From: Sipunculus nudus
Taxonomy: Eukaryota; Annelida; Sipuncula; Golfingiida; Sipunculidae
Direction of reading: 5' to 3'
Length of the DNA: 64,000 nucleotides
Assembly: GCA_026874595.1 (NCBI GenBank)
Contig: CM049313.1
Coordinates: 45,102,659-45,166,658 of the forward strand
The notes beneath the pieces were generated by a model. It was not told where the DNA came from. It did not search any database and was given only the letters and a program-made list of their open reading frames with translations. Positions 44,847-57,492 of the stretch are shown here, one piece after another (the first letter of the stretch is position 1; every line of letters starts with the position of its first letter). The position numbers were made by a program, and so were the translations under genes.

Positions 44847-45915
44847 AAGTTGGTAATGAATTTAAATAAAGACCCGATTTCGTTAGCAAAGTGTTCCAAA
44901 TAGAATTAAGGGCCCCATATCAATGAAAAGGTGTTTTTTTTTTGTCATACTCCTTTATAATACTCGGATATAAAGGGCATATTATACATGTATGTGTGTT
45001 AGACAGGGTGCGATGGTGTATGTGTGTTAGACAACCTGTTGAGGTTTAGGTGAACCAACAACATGGTTCGCTAAAGATTCTAACTCAAATATTTGCATCT
45101 ACAGTTTCTGATTAAAAACATCCATCTAGAGATTCACCTATCTGAGTAAAACATCATTCAAGAGATTCACCTATATAACTATGTGTTATATCTCATACCT
45201 TATATCTTATTTTATATCTCATATCAACCAAAAGTAACAGTGTCATCAACATAATGCATGCAGCTCAGTTGGAACTAATATGAATTATAAATCGAATTCT
45301 CAACTGGTTATTATTTTGTTTTAGTTTTCCAGTCTAATGCTAGAAACTGTATACCTACGAATGTAAGTAAACACGGCTTGTGAGAGCATTTATTCAACAT
45401 GAATACACACGCGATCGAAAATAATAGACAGATAAATAAGTGACATTCATGCAAACAGCCTTGCCAGTTGGTAAGGAGGGTATTCAGGAAATATATAGGA
45501 TCTAAACATAGAGCCTTTTCTGGAGGCTTTGCTTCTGGGAAAGGTGCGTTTTGTGGAAGAGAAAATCTTTCGGAATACACTGAAGCTAGCCCCGGGAAAC
45601 CAGCCAGGTCATAGAGATGACCAATGAAAATCGTTGAAACAGATCACGTGGTGTATATCATTCGGGGACCATGGTGACACGGTAATCAATATGTAGCAGA
45701 AGACAGACTAGTCACCCCACTTTGCACAGACCATGGGCACAAAGATGACGTGTGCGGTACCCGCGGCAGACGATATCCGGGTGGCGGGCGCGGCTATAAC
45801 CAAATAGGTCAGTGTGCAAAGGATGACCGGCACGTGCACGTAATGCATCGGCATTATTGTAGCTGAATTAGAATTGCAGTTTCGGCCCAAAGCCTGAGGT
45901 GAAAGCTGTGTTTCC

Positions 45916-46230
45916 ATGTGCGCGTATATGCGTAACTGACAGACGTATATACAGACGTATATATGTTACAGACAGTCTGTAAAATTAGTCAATTTGTAAA
46001 TTGCCTGAAATTTTCAGTCATTTCACAAATTGCCTGATTCACCAGGCACTTTATAAAATGACTTAAATTTTCAGTATTTTCAAATTGACTGAAAAAATAA
46101 GTCTGTTTATTTGACACATTGACTGGATCGATATTGAATAGTTTGTTGTTTCATATAGGCCTATCTCATTATTGTGAAACAGACATCGTCATTTAGTGTA
46201 GCAAGCTACTTTTAAGTAAACTTTGTGCCT
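45916..46230. repeat. MITE terminus and degenerate AAATTGACTGAAAATTT repeats
   Basis: 45908-45935 carries the terminal sequence of the palindromic MITE (compare 24632). About 45990-46130 then contains repeated inverted units of 'CAATTTGTAAATTGCCTGAAA' / 'TTTCAGTCATTT'. No gene is seen. Confidence 0.55.
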
Positions 46231-46234
46231 TTTT

Positions 46235-47420
46235 TCTAGCAAACCTGTGAGATTATGCGATGGCGCGGCGTCTTCCGTCCGCTGTCCGCTGTCCATGGCT
46301 GGCCGTCCATAGCTGTAAGTCAAAAACCGTCGGAGCTAGCAGCTCCAAATTACATGTAAGAATTAGTCACATGTGAAACTTGGTGCCCTAGAGCTTATAA
46401 TTGGGTATCTGCATTAATTTAGATTTTATAGAGAAAAAGCTTAAAAACCTTTAAAAATCTTCTTCTCCTCTGAAACTGTCCGGCCAAGTTGTTCAATATT
46501 TCACAAAAATGTTCCTTGGAACAATCTCTCTCAAGTTTGTTCAAACTTGTTCATTGACTTTTGGCCAAGTTATTGGAAGCTGAATATAGTCAAATATTAT
46601 AGCAGCCCATTTTTGCTCAGTGGCTACAAAGATCTTCTTCTCAAAAACCACTGGGTCAAATTCTTTAATTTCACACATGAATGATCCTTAGATGTTGATA
46701 ATTCAAATTTGTTCAAATGTTTTTTGATTCAGTGATTTTCTTAGATTTTATGCAGGAAAAGTTGAAAAAAATATAAAAATCTTCTTCTCCGATACTGTCC
46801 AGCCAAATTGTCCAATATTTTACAGAAATGATCCCTAGAACAATTTCTCGCAAATTTGTTTGAAAGGCTCCAGTTAAGTGATTTTTGGCCGAGTTACAGG
46901 AGGTTTAACTTAGTCATCTCTACAAAAGAGCATACTAAACTTAAAATCTCAGAAACAGCTGGAGCTGTCATCACCAAATTTTATGCCAATGTTTGTCACA
47001 TGAGTCATATCACCAATTGCGATGTTGGTGGCGCCACCTACATTTATCTGGGTTTTTTTTTTTTAAGCAAAAATGTAAGTTTAGATTCTTCTAGCTTGTA
47101 CACTGTTTTTTTTAAGAAACTCTTAAGCTGATCGGTTTAAACTTTACAAGAATTGTTCTATGGTATTGTTCTGTCAGTTTTATAAGAATAGATTGGGTAA
47201 CTGCAGCTTTAAAAGAGCAGTGTAGCCAATTGGAAAAGGCTTTCAGTGTTTGAAAACGGATTTGGCAGCTTGGCAAGTTTCAACATGCCAAGTCAAGAGG
47301 TCAATCGGTGCACCCAGGTGCAGTCCAGACAACACCATGGAAAGTGACCTGGCTCTGCCTGGTGTCCAGATACAGTCTGGACGATGTGTCTAGACACATC
47401 GTCTAGACGTCTAGAACCTG
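46235..47420 (+). repeat. 278-family element copy without the tandem core
   Basis: The 5' module (TCTAGCAAACCTGTGAGATTATG, CGGCGTCTTCCGTCC run) is followed by four diverged 'CTTCTTCTC-GA-ACTG-CCAGCCAA-TTGTTCAATATTTCACA' units (about 46460-46900), then the block shared with 1-480 including GGTGGCGCCACCTACATTTATCTG (47030), and the TCTAGAC palindromes. Confidence 0.65.
47375..47408. repeat. 34-bp TCTAGA-centred palindrome
   Basis: Positions 47380-47403 form a perfect 24-bp palindrome centred on TCTAGA. After one mismatched pair, four more base pairs extend the arms to 47375-47408. More TCTAGAC units follow to about 47415. Confidence 0.85.
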
Positions 47421-48474
47421 CCAACTATGTCAGATTTTACAATAGGTCAAGCTCCGCTCTCTATCTATAAATAACTTTGGCAGACTGCCAACTATTTCAG
47501 ATTTGCCAACAGGTCAAGCTCTGTAAGAGCCAGTGGTAAGTTTCAGTCTGTAAGAGCCAGTAGTGCGGTTACATGTGGCACATTAGGTACCCTTGACCTT
47601 GGGGAAAGCTGTGCCTCCATTGCCAGGATGCATGAATAGGTGTGACTCAATACCAAGGCTAAAAGAGGAACTTGTTCTTAGATTTTATAGGGAAAAAGCT
47701 AAAAAAAAAACATTTTAAAATGTTCTTCTCTGAAACCATGCTGCCAAATTGTTCGTTCTTCTGTCCCAATATCCCTCCCTGGCAAAAAGAACATGTCCGA
47801 AATATCCTGACTGATACATCCTAGTTTTAAAATGTCCTAGTCCGAAACGTGTAGGTCCGAAACGTCCATTTGGCTGAAATCATAACGACTGAGGTAGATA
47901 TGCAGGACATGGGAGGATAGTTTATCGAGTCGAGTCCACTTGGTATGAGTATAGTATATTTGCCTTTCATACTGTATATTTGCCTTTTATATTGTGTATT
48001 TTCATGGTATATGTGTATTTTATATCATATGTATACTACTGAAATGTTCACTGTAACCAGGACCCTATTAAAAATCAGTTTACTATGCTAATTGGGCATC
48101 CTGGTAAAATATTTTTGTATTAAATATAAACATTAATACAACAACAAACCTCTTTGCCCTGTTATGTTCTAGTATCACACGTGTACCCCGACCAATCCTA
48201 TTGTGCCCCCGAGGACAATAGGATCAGTATGAGTCTTTCACACGCTCCCCCCCCCCCCCCCCCCCCCATACGCACAAAGCATAATCTCCTAATCACGTAA
48301 AGTCTCAGCTATTCAAACCACGCCGTTGGCTTCATTCAACCACATTCACCTGATTATCGGGTCGCATCCCGTGAAACAGACTGCTGTGAATTTACATTGT
48401 TGTTTTTCTTCAGCGTTATACCGCTCTAGCCTAGTCTGTAGGCCATAGGAGCACATTACAACGGAGGGTAACTC

Positions 48475-48478
<4 letters not shown>
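47421..48478. other. Spacer with minor repeats and a 10-bp hairpin
   Basis: About 47410-47560 contains two diverged copies of 'GCCAACTAT-TCAGATTT-CAA-AGGTCAAGCTC'. About 47790-47870 repeats 'GTCCGAAA-ATCCT/CGTCC'. ATCCTATTGT (48195-48204) pairs perfectly with ACAATAGGAT (48215-48224). A C run covers 48249-48267. No gene is seen. Confidence 0.55.

Positions 48479-48543
<65 letters not shown>
48479..48543. repeat. (TA)n microsatellite
   Basis: An uninterrupted TA repeat of about 32 units. Confidence 0.97.
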
Positions 48544-48545
<2 letters not shown>

Positions 48546-49394
48546 TCAGTGAACAAATGTATATATTCTACTTCGATGTGAATTTATTAAATATGGGTTC
48601 TGTGATTGTTTTTAGGGTAACGTCAGTTTCAATTGGTTTTGTCAGTATTTATGATAGTAGGGCCTATTGTTGTTGATAACACACAGAGCATGAGAAGCAC
48701 ATGCTGCAGTGTGGGTAACCTCTTGTAAAGTAGGTTGCTTGCCTTGAGCCTGTGGTTATAGGGATGCCTCCTAAGACCTCCATATGATTTTTCTTTCAGT
48801 TTAGCATGGTGGATAAAGTATATATTAAATGGAGAAAACTATGCATCCCTCCGGCTACAGTCCATTGCATCCTCATAATAGAGTATTTAAGTCCTCGCTG
48901 GAATATAGAGGTACTCTGACGCAAAGCGCTTGTGGCTGTAGACTCTCTAATGTCAGAAGGCCGAAATGGCGCTAGTCGTCTCCTCGAAACATTTGATCGA
49001 AAGCGAGCCTTTATTAAAAGCGGGGTCTTGAAAGTTGTTATTGAATCATAACTGAAATTTCAGTCATGGGGATCATCTTGGCGAAAGGCGCATCCAGTGT
49101 AATTTGGTAAAATTGCCTAGTAAAAGGAGAAAATGGAGCGGAATATACAGAAACATTCTCAATAATAGATAAAAATATGAACTTGAGCAAATTATTTAAG
49201 TATTTTGATTCACCAAGCCTTTATTAGGAAGTCAGGTCACACGTCAGGTCACAGGTGACCATAGATCATGCCTTGTCTACTCCTTGCATCATGCAGTTAC
49301 GTATTATCAGACTAATATGGATTTGTAACTGTTATATAATAATTTGATACTGAGAATGTTTCATTGCATTTAGGCCCCTGTTTCATTTTTTCAG
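48544..49394 (+). other. Non-repetitive region upstream of the sacsin-like gene
   Basis: No similarity to repeats in this window is apparent. It precedes the acceptor CCCTGTTTCATTTTTTCAG at about 49376-49394, so it is either intron between an upstream 5' UTR exon and the start-codon exon, or promoter-proximal sequence. Confidence 0.4.
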
Positions 49395-49466
49395 GCACAG
49401 GCAACGCATGGCTTTAAAAAGAATATACCTCTGGTGAAAGAAGCATAACCCCAAACATGGCAATGG
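49395..49466 (+). CDS. Sacsin-like start-codon exon (10 coding nt)
   Basis: The pyrimidine-rich acceptor TTTCATTTTTTCAG precedes 62 nt of untranslated sequence, then AAACATGGCAATGG|GTAAGTAAG, a near-ideal donor. The coding part is Met-Ala-Met plus one base, which joins exactly to the two leading bases of the exon at 57525 to make Asp. A short upstream frame (ATG at about 49408, nine codons) precedes the start. The exon is supported by splice quality and phase only, since three residues cannot show homology. Confidence 0.6.
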
Positions 49467-52400
49467 GTAAGTAAGAAATCAGGACTCATTGACTGTGCCT
49501 TCGGGCTCTTCCTTTCTAATGGTGCTTGCAAAGCTGTTTTGAATCATTAATCATATTAAAAAAATCAGCATAAGGAATAATTATATTTCTCAACACAGAA
49601 ATTTTAGGATATGATTATTTATTATTTCCTCGTCGAATAGTCAAATTATCTAGTTTAGCAGTGAGCTAAAAGTTATGAGGGTTATTTACTGTGTTTGGCT
49701 AAAAGTAGGTTCACAAAATCAAGATTAAATTATTCAGTTAAAAGAGTCTAGATTTTTGCTTCTAGGTCTAAGGGGGCTTTCCCCTTGAAATTTTTTAATT
49801 TTAGTTTGATGATATTGTCATTTTCTGTTTAATTTTTTTCATTTATAAGATGATGTTAAAAGATAAATTATCGATATGCATAAAAAAAAGAAATTCGGCG
49901 TATTACCTCTCTTACTTTCAAGAGTTATTTTTTAAGTGGATTGCTATTCAAGAAAGTGACTCATGATACCTGAAAGCACTTTCTTTTCAACACTTCTTGT
50001 TTACTCCAAGGGCGTGCGCCCTGTTGAATGGTTAGACCTCTACAGGCCTCAGCTTCAGTTTTGTTCAATATCTGGTCATTTTCTTCAGTTTGATGAAATG
50101 TGAGTTTAATGTACTTCTTTAATACATACTAGAATTTAAAATTTTATTAGTCAAATCTAAAATATAATTAGTCACCAAAATTTCACTAAATATATATGTA
50201 TTTCACGAAATATAGTAGATAAGCCTGTGGTGAACTCGACAGGCAATTTGAAAATTCAGTTCTTAACCTGGTGATGATCTTGATGATCATGCCTTATTGT
50301 CATGCAAACGTTATTTTACTTTAAATGATATTTTAATATAACCCAGGCGAAAAAGAAATGTAGTATTAGAAAAGTTTCCTCAATGACCATGTCCGTTTAT
50401 CTATATACTACTTAAATTGTCCTGTCTGTATGTTTGTCCCAGAACTTCCGATGAAATGGGACATGACAGTGGGCCAGTTTTGCTATCAGCGTCAGTCAGA
50501 TGCCCTAATTTACAGAATGTACACCAAAATGACCCTTCCATTTGCACACAATTGATTTCCCGGCAGCATCACATAACAGCTCGGTCGCGTAACATCACAC
50601 CGCGCTTGTCATTGCTGACCTTCACCTAAGCCCATTACCACAAAGACATATAGATTGGTTCCGTATCTACGAATAAACGTCGCTACCTTGCGGGTCTAAT
50701 TTACTACCTTACGGTTCTAGCCACATAATGCGCGGCAATATATCTTTCTTCTGCAAAGGGACCAAACGGATCCCCATTTACTTGTACTGCCTACATTTTT
50801 ACCACTGATGTTTCTCCACGTTTTACCTGTGTTTGTAAGTTCTAATCTTGGTGTCAGTGCGGTTTTCAAACCTCTTACGGAATCTATATACATCTTTTTA
50901 GCTCAGCTGAATGTAAGTCATCTGAGCTATAGTGATCACTCTTTGTCCGTCGTCAGTCTGTCCGTCTGTCCGTCCATCCCTCCGTTAACCAGGCACAAAT
51001 CGTAACCGCTAGATCTAGAATCATGTAACTTGACATTCTGCAAGGTCCATTAAAATCTCCTTGGAAACCAGATATTAGGTCTCTGTTACTCATATCCTTC
51101 GAGCTATGGGGCCCCAAAGTACCCCACAGAATAGTCAAAAATTTCATACAAAAACTTCAATATCTCATTAACTACATCACTGATGGTCATGATTTTTGGC
51201 ATACATATTGATCATGAGATGTTCCATCAGTTCCTGCAGACTGGTGGTGTAACCTGTATTTTTCGATTTTTTACGAATTTTTTTCTCTATTTTGAGACCT
51301 TTAACAAATGTTACCATTTGTTAACAGGGCACAAATCGTAAAGACTGGACCTAGAATCTTCATCCTTGATACACTAAGAGACCTATGAAAAATCTCCATG
51401 GAAACCAGAAATTAGGTTTCTATTACTCATATCCTTTGAGCTATGGGGCCCCAAAGTACCCCACAGAATAGTCAAAAATTTCATACAAAAACTTCAGTAT
51501 CTCATTAACTACATCACTGATGGTCATGATTTTTGGCATGCATATTGATCATGAGATGTCTCATCAGTTTCTGCAGACTGGTGAATTTTTTCTCTATTTT
51601 AAAACCTTTAAAGATGTGGTTATCTGTCAACAGTGTACAAATCGTAACAACTGGACCTAGAATCTGTCCTCTGTCCTCGAATATGGGGATATATCATTTA
51701 ACAATTGTTCTGCAGTACAGGCGAGCAATCTAGAAAGTGTTCAGCGCAAAGGCATGCTACTGTGCGATGGCGCAACAAGATGATGCAGCAACTGTTAAAC
51801 GAGCTTGGTTGGCCTACATTGTCTGTCCACAGGAAAGTAAAAATTGTCATGACTTTCTATAAAATTATAAACAATCTGGGTCCTCCCTATCTGATAGAGA
51901 CATTATCCGGTTATAAATGCAAACAAGGCTAGTATAACCTTAGAAATGCCAGCGAGTACAGAGTTCCAGTATTCAGACTCCATGCCGGACAACACTCATT
52001 TATTCCTACAGCAGTTAAAATTTGGAATTCCTGACCAGAAAAGGTGAGAACAATTACTTCTGTTAATGCATTTAAAAATGCACTGTGCGCTATGTTTTAT
52101 CCAAAAAAAGCCGCCAAATTATTTCTTTGGTGGTATACGACGTGATGATATCCTACACACGCGGTTACGCACTGACTGCAGCTCCCTAAACAGTACTCTG
52201 TTTAAGGTTAACTTAACTGAGAAGCCAACTTGTGCATGTGATCTCGCCGACGAAACTGTTGTTCATTATTTTATAGACGGCCCACTTTATATTGAACAGA
52301 CACGCACACTTCTTGCTAGTTTGCAGGAATTTTGTTGTTTTACACTTCAACATATAACTGAAAATTACTCTATGAAAGCTAAGTTAAAAATAGTTAGAAT

Positions 52401-52570
52401 TTTACTTTGTGGCAGCTGCTCTCTTACTTCTACAGATAATTTCAAACTCTTTAGTCACGTATTCAGATACACTAGGGACACAAAACAATTTTGATTTTAA
52501 GGTAATTTCATTTAAACTGTCTGACACTTTCATGGATCTAATGTAACAACGTAATAGGCACTATTGTATA

Positions 52571-52612
<42 letters not shown>

Positions 52613-55600
52613 AACGTATATATGTTTGTTCAAACTATGTCAGTGTTACTATATGTTAACTTGTTTTTACCATGTATTTGTATTAAACTTTTTGTATATA
52701 TGTTTTCCAGGAAACCATTTGCATTAGGCTAAAGGCTATTTTTGTAATCTTGGTTTAATAAATATGTTTAAACCACTCTTCATTCTTGTCATGCAAGGAG
52801 GCCAATAAAAAGTGTCTGTGGAAACCTGTAATTAGGTCTCTGTTTCCCATATCCTTCAAGCTATAGGACTTCGAAGCATCCCTCAGAATAATGGACAATT
52901 TGATACAAAAACTGAAGTATCTGAACATCTACTACTCAGATCACCATGCTTCTTTGCATGGATATTGATTATGGAGTGTTTCATCAGTTCCTGCAGACTG
53001 GTGGTGCCACCTATATGTTATACAATTTTTTTTCTCTCTATTTTTGAGACCTTTAAGGATGCTGTCATCAATTAACGTGACACAAATTGTCACAACTGGA
53101 CCTAGAATCTTCATTCTTGTCATGCAAGGAGGCCAATAAAAAGTGTCTGTGGAAACCTGTAATTAGGTCTCTGTTTCCCATATCCTTCAAGCTATAGGAC
53201 TTCGAAGCATCCCTCAGAATAATGGACAATTTGATACAAAAACTGAAGTATCTGAACATCTACTACTCAGATCACCATGCTTCTTTGCATGGATATTGAT
53301 TATGGAGTGTTTCATCAGTTCCTGCAGACTGGTGGTGCCACCTATATGTTATACAATTTTTTTTCTCTCTATTTTTGAGACCTTTAAGGATGCTGTCATC
53401 AATTAACGTGACACAAATTGTCACAACTGGACCTAGAATCTTCATTCTTGTCATGCAAGGAGGCCCATGAAAAGTGTCTGTGGAAACCTGAAATTAGGTC
53501 TCTGTTACCCAGATCCTTCAAGATATAGAACTCCGAAGTATACCTCAGAATAATGGAAAATTTGATACAAAAGCTGAAGTATCTGAACAACTAATGCAGA
53601 GATCACCATGATTCTTTGCATGGATATTGACCATTAAGTGTTTTTATTAGTTTCTGCAGACTGGTGGAGCCACCAGTATTTTTTTTCAAGTTTACACATT
53701 TTTTTCTCTATTTTTGATATATATATATATATATATATAAATAAAGACACAATCTTGGCCTGTTGGTTAATCTGTTTGATGCTTCAGTTGAATGGGTATA
53801 TACTACCATTCAGATGATAACATTTCCTTTTGCGAATCTCTTCCCAGTCAGCTGAGCGTCATGACCCATGAATCACATGTTTAAATATGGGATTATAACT
53901 TTCAAGTTATGCAAGACCTTAGTATGATATATTTGACAATAAATTACGCAATATATAAGGTAATCACATATCTCCTTTAATCAAGAACTCTTTCATTGGT
54001 TCATCCCCTATGTCATGACGGTCAGGTTTGAATATAGTTTTAAGAATTGCCGCCAGGTGGCAGAACTACATCTGTTCGACAGCGTGTTCCATACAGCAGC
54101 AGAAATGCATATCGATATTAAAATCGTGCATGTGGCATTTCTTTGCTCAGTGCAATAAATATTCAGTACGAACATTTTGTGTTTGAAAAGTCACATAATT
54201 AAGTGACTTGGGTGATTAATTATTTGTTATTCTTTGCTGACTCGTCATAGTCCTACAGGTACCAGCGGGTTTTTTTTTCAACAATAAAGGAAAGTTGGGA
54301 AACTCGGCAAGTATATGTAATCAATGTGAAGATAATTCTGCTTTACATAAAAAAAGATGTTGTGACATATGTCAGATGAACAAACAATGCATTTTTATAA
54401 GCTCAGCTGACAATACAGAGATCTAACTTAGGATCCAGGGAGGTCCTTTAAAAAGTTCTTTCTAAACCTGAAATTTAAACTCAGCCACCTATAAAGTCCC
54501 ACTTTCCCATTTATGGGACGTGTTTGCGCCCCGAAAATATTTTTTAGTAAAATTTTATACAAAAGCTCTTGAACATGTATCTTAATAATTATCGTATGGA
54601 TTGCTATGAATCTTGCTTGTCATATAAATCTTGGACAGTTTCGTAATTTGTATAAAATGTGATACACAATTGTTCAATAAAATTCGCAAAGTACTTCAAG
54701 AATTGTTGACCTTGATCTTCATCTTCACGGTAAGATCTGCTGAAACATAGACTTGTGAACCTAATAACTCTTTAATTTAATAAACTTATTGTTTTTATCA
54801 GTTTCTTGGGGACTCTAAAAAAAACTGGTGGCTTGACCTTGAAGGTCAAAACTTTGGAAATATAGTATTATTTGTAAACACCTTCCTTTTAAGTTCCAAA
54901 AAACTACGAAAATAGTCCGTCGGGCCCTCTGGCTGTCCGGCATCTCTTTTACCAGATATCTCTAAACCCTTTGCTGCTTTCAACGCCAAATTATGGACGC
55001 GTACACATCACAAGACTGACATGTGATCATAACCTGCCGGTGACGCCATCTCTTCTGAACTACTCTCTGCGATAGAAAATGTCCACTTTCCCTCAAATAA
55101 ATTAGTAAATAAGAACACGTTTGCACTCAAATCTGATATACAATGATATCTTGGAGCTAGGAAATTAATTGAATCATTGAATGGAATTATATTCAAACTG
55201 CTGTTTCCACAAGAATTTGAATTATGCTAATTGCAAAATTGCCCGATTTCATATGTTTGCCTATATGGTGCGAATTATTTTACATTTTATCCGATGAATT
55301 ACAAAATCGTCCACACATTGATCACATGACTGACATGTTATATAAACTGCGGCTGGCGTGATCTGTTTAACGATTTTTAGTGATCACTTTCCTGCAGATA
55401 CATCAGTAAAATAGGATACCTTAGCCATCAAATCATACATTTGGATTCAATTAAGCAACTAGAATATGGAATTCCAATTTTTATGGATTTTTATTTTCAA
55501 ACTGTTGTTCCACTATTTTATCACGAACTTTTATAATTTCATTTCTTTGCCTGTATTGTTTAAAAATTTGTTAACTGTTATCCCGAAAACCGCTGAACCA

Positions 55601-57438
55601 ATCATTACCAGATTTGGCAGGCATGTTTTATTACGTGACTTCTATGTGATTTTTGCTTACATATGGCTCCGGTTGTGGTGGAATTCTCTCTGTTAGGTGA
55701 AATAGTATTATGTACCTATTCCTGAGGCAGTCAGAAAATATTTAGAAATTACATTTTAGATCATGGTCGAACTGTACCTTATAAAATGGGACATTACATG
55801 TGTGTGTGTTGAATGATTTATTTTCAAAACGGCTTCGGTTTCAGGTGAATGTATAATTCAATGTAAATCGAGTACAAAATATACCAGCAAATTGTTTCTT
55901 GGCCTTAACGATGATAGCCACCTATTTTGGATAACAGCTGAAATAGTACATTTTCCAGTTTCATTGTTTGTTTTTTTTATTTGAGTCCATACAGACGGCC
56001 CTTGGGTCTCTGGTTATATCTGTGTAGTTAACAAATTGCATCCCCAACTACATCCAGTTAAAAACAGGGCCGTCAGGTCATCATGCAATTTCATTTTAGA
56101 ATCCACTTTGTATTTTACATCTATTTTTTAATTTGATATTGGTTATTGCCATGGTTTAGGGATATAAAGCCATCACTGATCAAACAATTGTCTAGTAAAT
56201 ATAATGATTGTTTGCGGCTACAGGACTTTAAGTATTTAAGAGTTTCCCTTCAATGTTCATACACATTGTTCCAAGCAATGTTTTTGATGGGCTCGAAAAC
56301 TGGTGACCCTGACCTTAACCGTCAAGGTCAAATCTGCGGTAAAAGGAATTCTTGGTTAAATAAAGTTTTAAGTACTGCATCTTCATCCCTAAAATTGATA
56401 CGCAATTTGTTTTAATAATGTTCTCAGAAGAGATCGGAAACTAAGACCTCTGTCTTTGGTGTTTAAGTTCAAATCTGCCGAAACATACGCTTGTGAAACC
56501 CATGAATTTTGACGTAGTGTATAAGTTTTTCCCAGAATATGACAAACAAAATGCTTTAATCAGTTTCTCGGAGGATTTTCAGAATGTCTGACCTTGATAT
56601 TTAAGATCAATCTTTGTAAATATAGTAAATAACTCCTAAATGCTATGGATGCACCCATGTCTAGATGTCTGTATATTTTTGTGATTGCAAAAAATAAGCT
56701 ATTTTAGTGTACACATATATCTCAGCCAACATGAAATTTTGAATAAAACTGGGCCAAAAATTCTATAGAAATATTATAATTCCTTCGCACAACCAGTAAT
56801 ACAGGATTCAGACTTCACACGTATGAGCCCATATTATGAGGGTACCATGTCGAATATGATGTCAGAAGGAAAAAGATAAAGGTTAAAGGTGAAGTTAACT
56901 TAATTTGGTTTCCAGATAAATTCCTATTGAGAATGTTAGGCTATAATGTCGTGCTAGTCAGCTCTGATAATTATGCATCCCTCCTGATTCAGTTGTTTCT
57001 GCCAAACTGCTCACTGCTCATTCATGTCAGTAATAAATGATCATATTATTATTACCGGTAATCATATATTGTCATTCAAATGTATACCACGAATACATGG
57101 TTCGTATTTGACATCACTGGGTGATCTAACATGCATAATATTACTGGGTTGTCAGTCATTCTATCAGATCAAACTGAAATACTCATATAGTTATATAAGA
57201 ATAGACATACAATGACCTTTTATATATCTTTTTTCATGATATTTTTATCTATAATATTTTTATCGACTGTCAACGCAATATAGCAATATGAATTGACTGT
57301 CTGATTGATTTATAAAGCTTTTTAATCAGTATGGATTATCGATTTTAATTTTGTATTTTAGAGTTATATTTGCTTGTTTTAAACCATTATAACAACTCCT
57401 ATAACTTAAGATTTGCAAAATGTGACAAATTTATAATG

Positions 57439-57492
<54 letters not shown>

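Larger units (their letters stand above)
39841..45915 (+). repeat. Segmental duplication, copy 2 (about 6.1 kb)
   Basis: This is the counterpart of 31514-36915, in direct orientation. It begins inside the 3' part of a Helitron-like element (terminus at 40470-40503), then carries a truncated TAGCTCAG-type element (40640-41375, with GGCTGAG/CAGCTGAGCGTCGAGACC end), a reversed MITE fragment (41607-41755), the 391-bp miniature LTR-type element (42448-42838), and the signal-peptide-like frame. It ends where GTGTTTCC runs directly into the terminal sequence of the palindromic MITE family. Confidence 0.92.
50895..53882 (+). mobile_element. Helitron-like element with satellite core, broken by a LINE
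   Basis: The start is TTTTTAGCTCAGCTGA (50895) with hairpin partner AAGTCATCTGAGCTATAG, then the GTCCGTCGTC / GTCTGTCCGTCC run. The end is AGTCAGCTGAGCGTCATGACCC followed by ATGAATCACATGTTT (53847-53882). The last about 165 bp are nearly the same as 19415-19577, including a GAATGG...CCATTC hairpin. The core is 331-340-bp monomers, interrupted at about 51668-52777 by a LINE. Confidence 0.7.

Noticed and set aside
31514-45915. Large direct repeats flanking a Gypsy pol fragment read as giant LTRs of one retrotransposon
   Set aside because: The repeats contain parts of other mobile elements, begin in the middle of a Helitron-like element, lack TG...CA ends, and the pol fragment is truncated without gag or protease. 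A segmental duplication fits better.
51705-52494. A host gene in the sacsin-like intron
   Set aside because: The sequence is the C-terminal end of a LINE reverse transcriptase with stops and a frameshift, inserted in satellite DNA.
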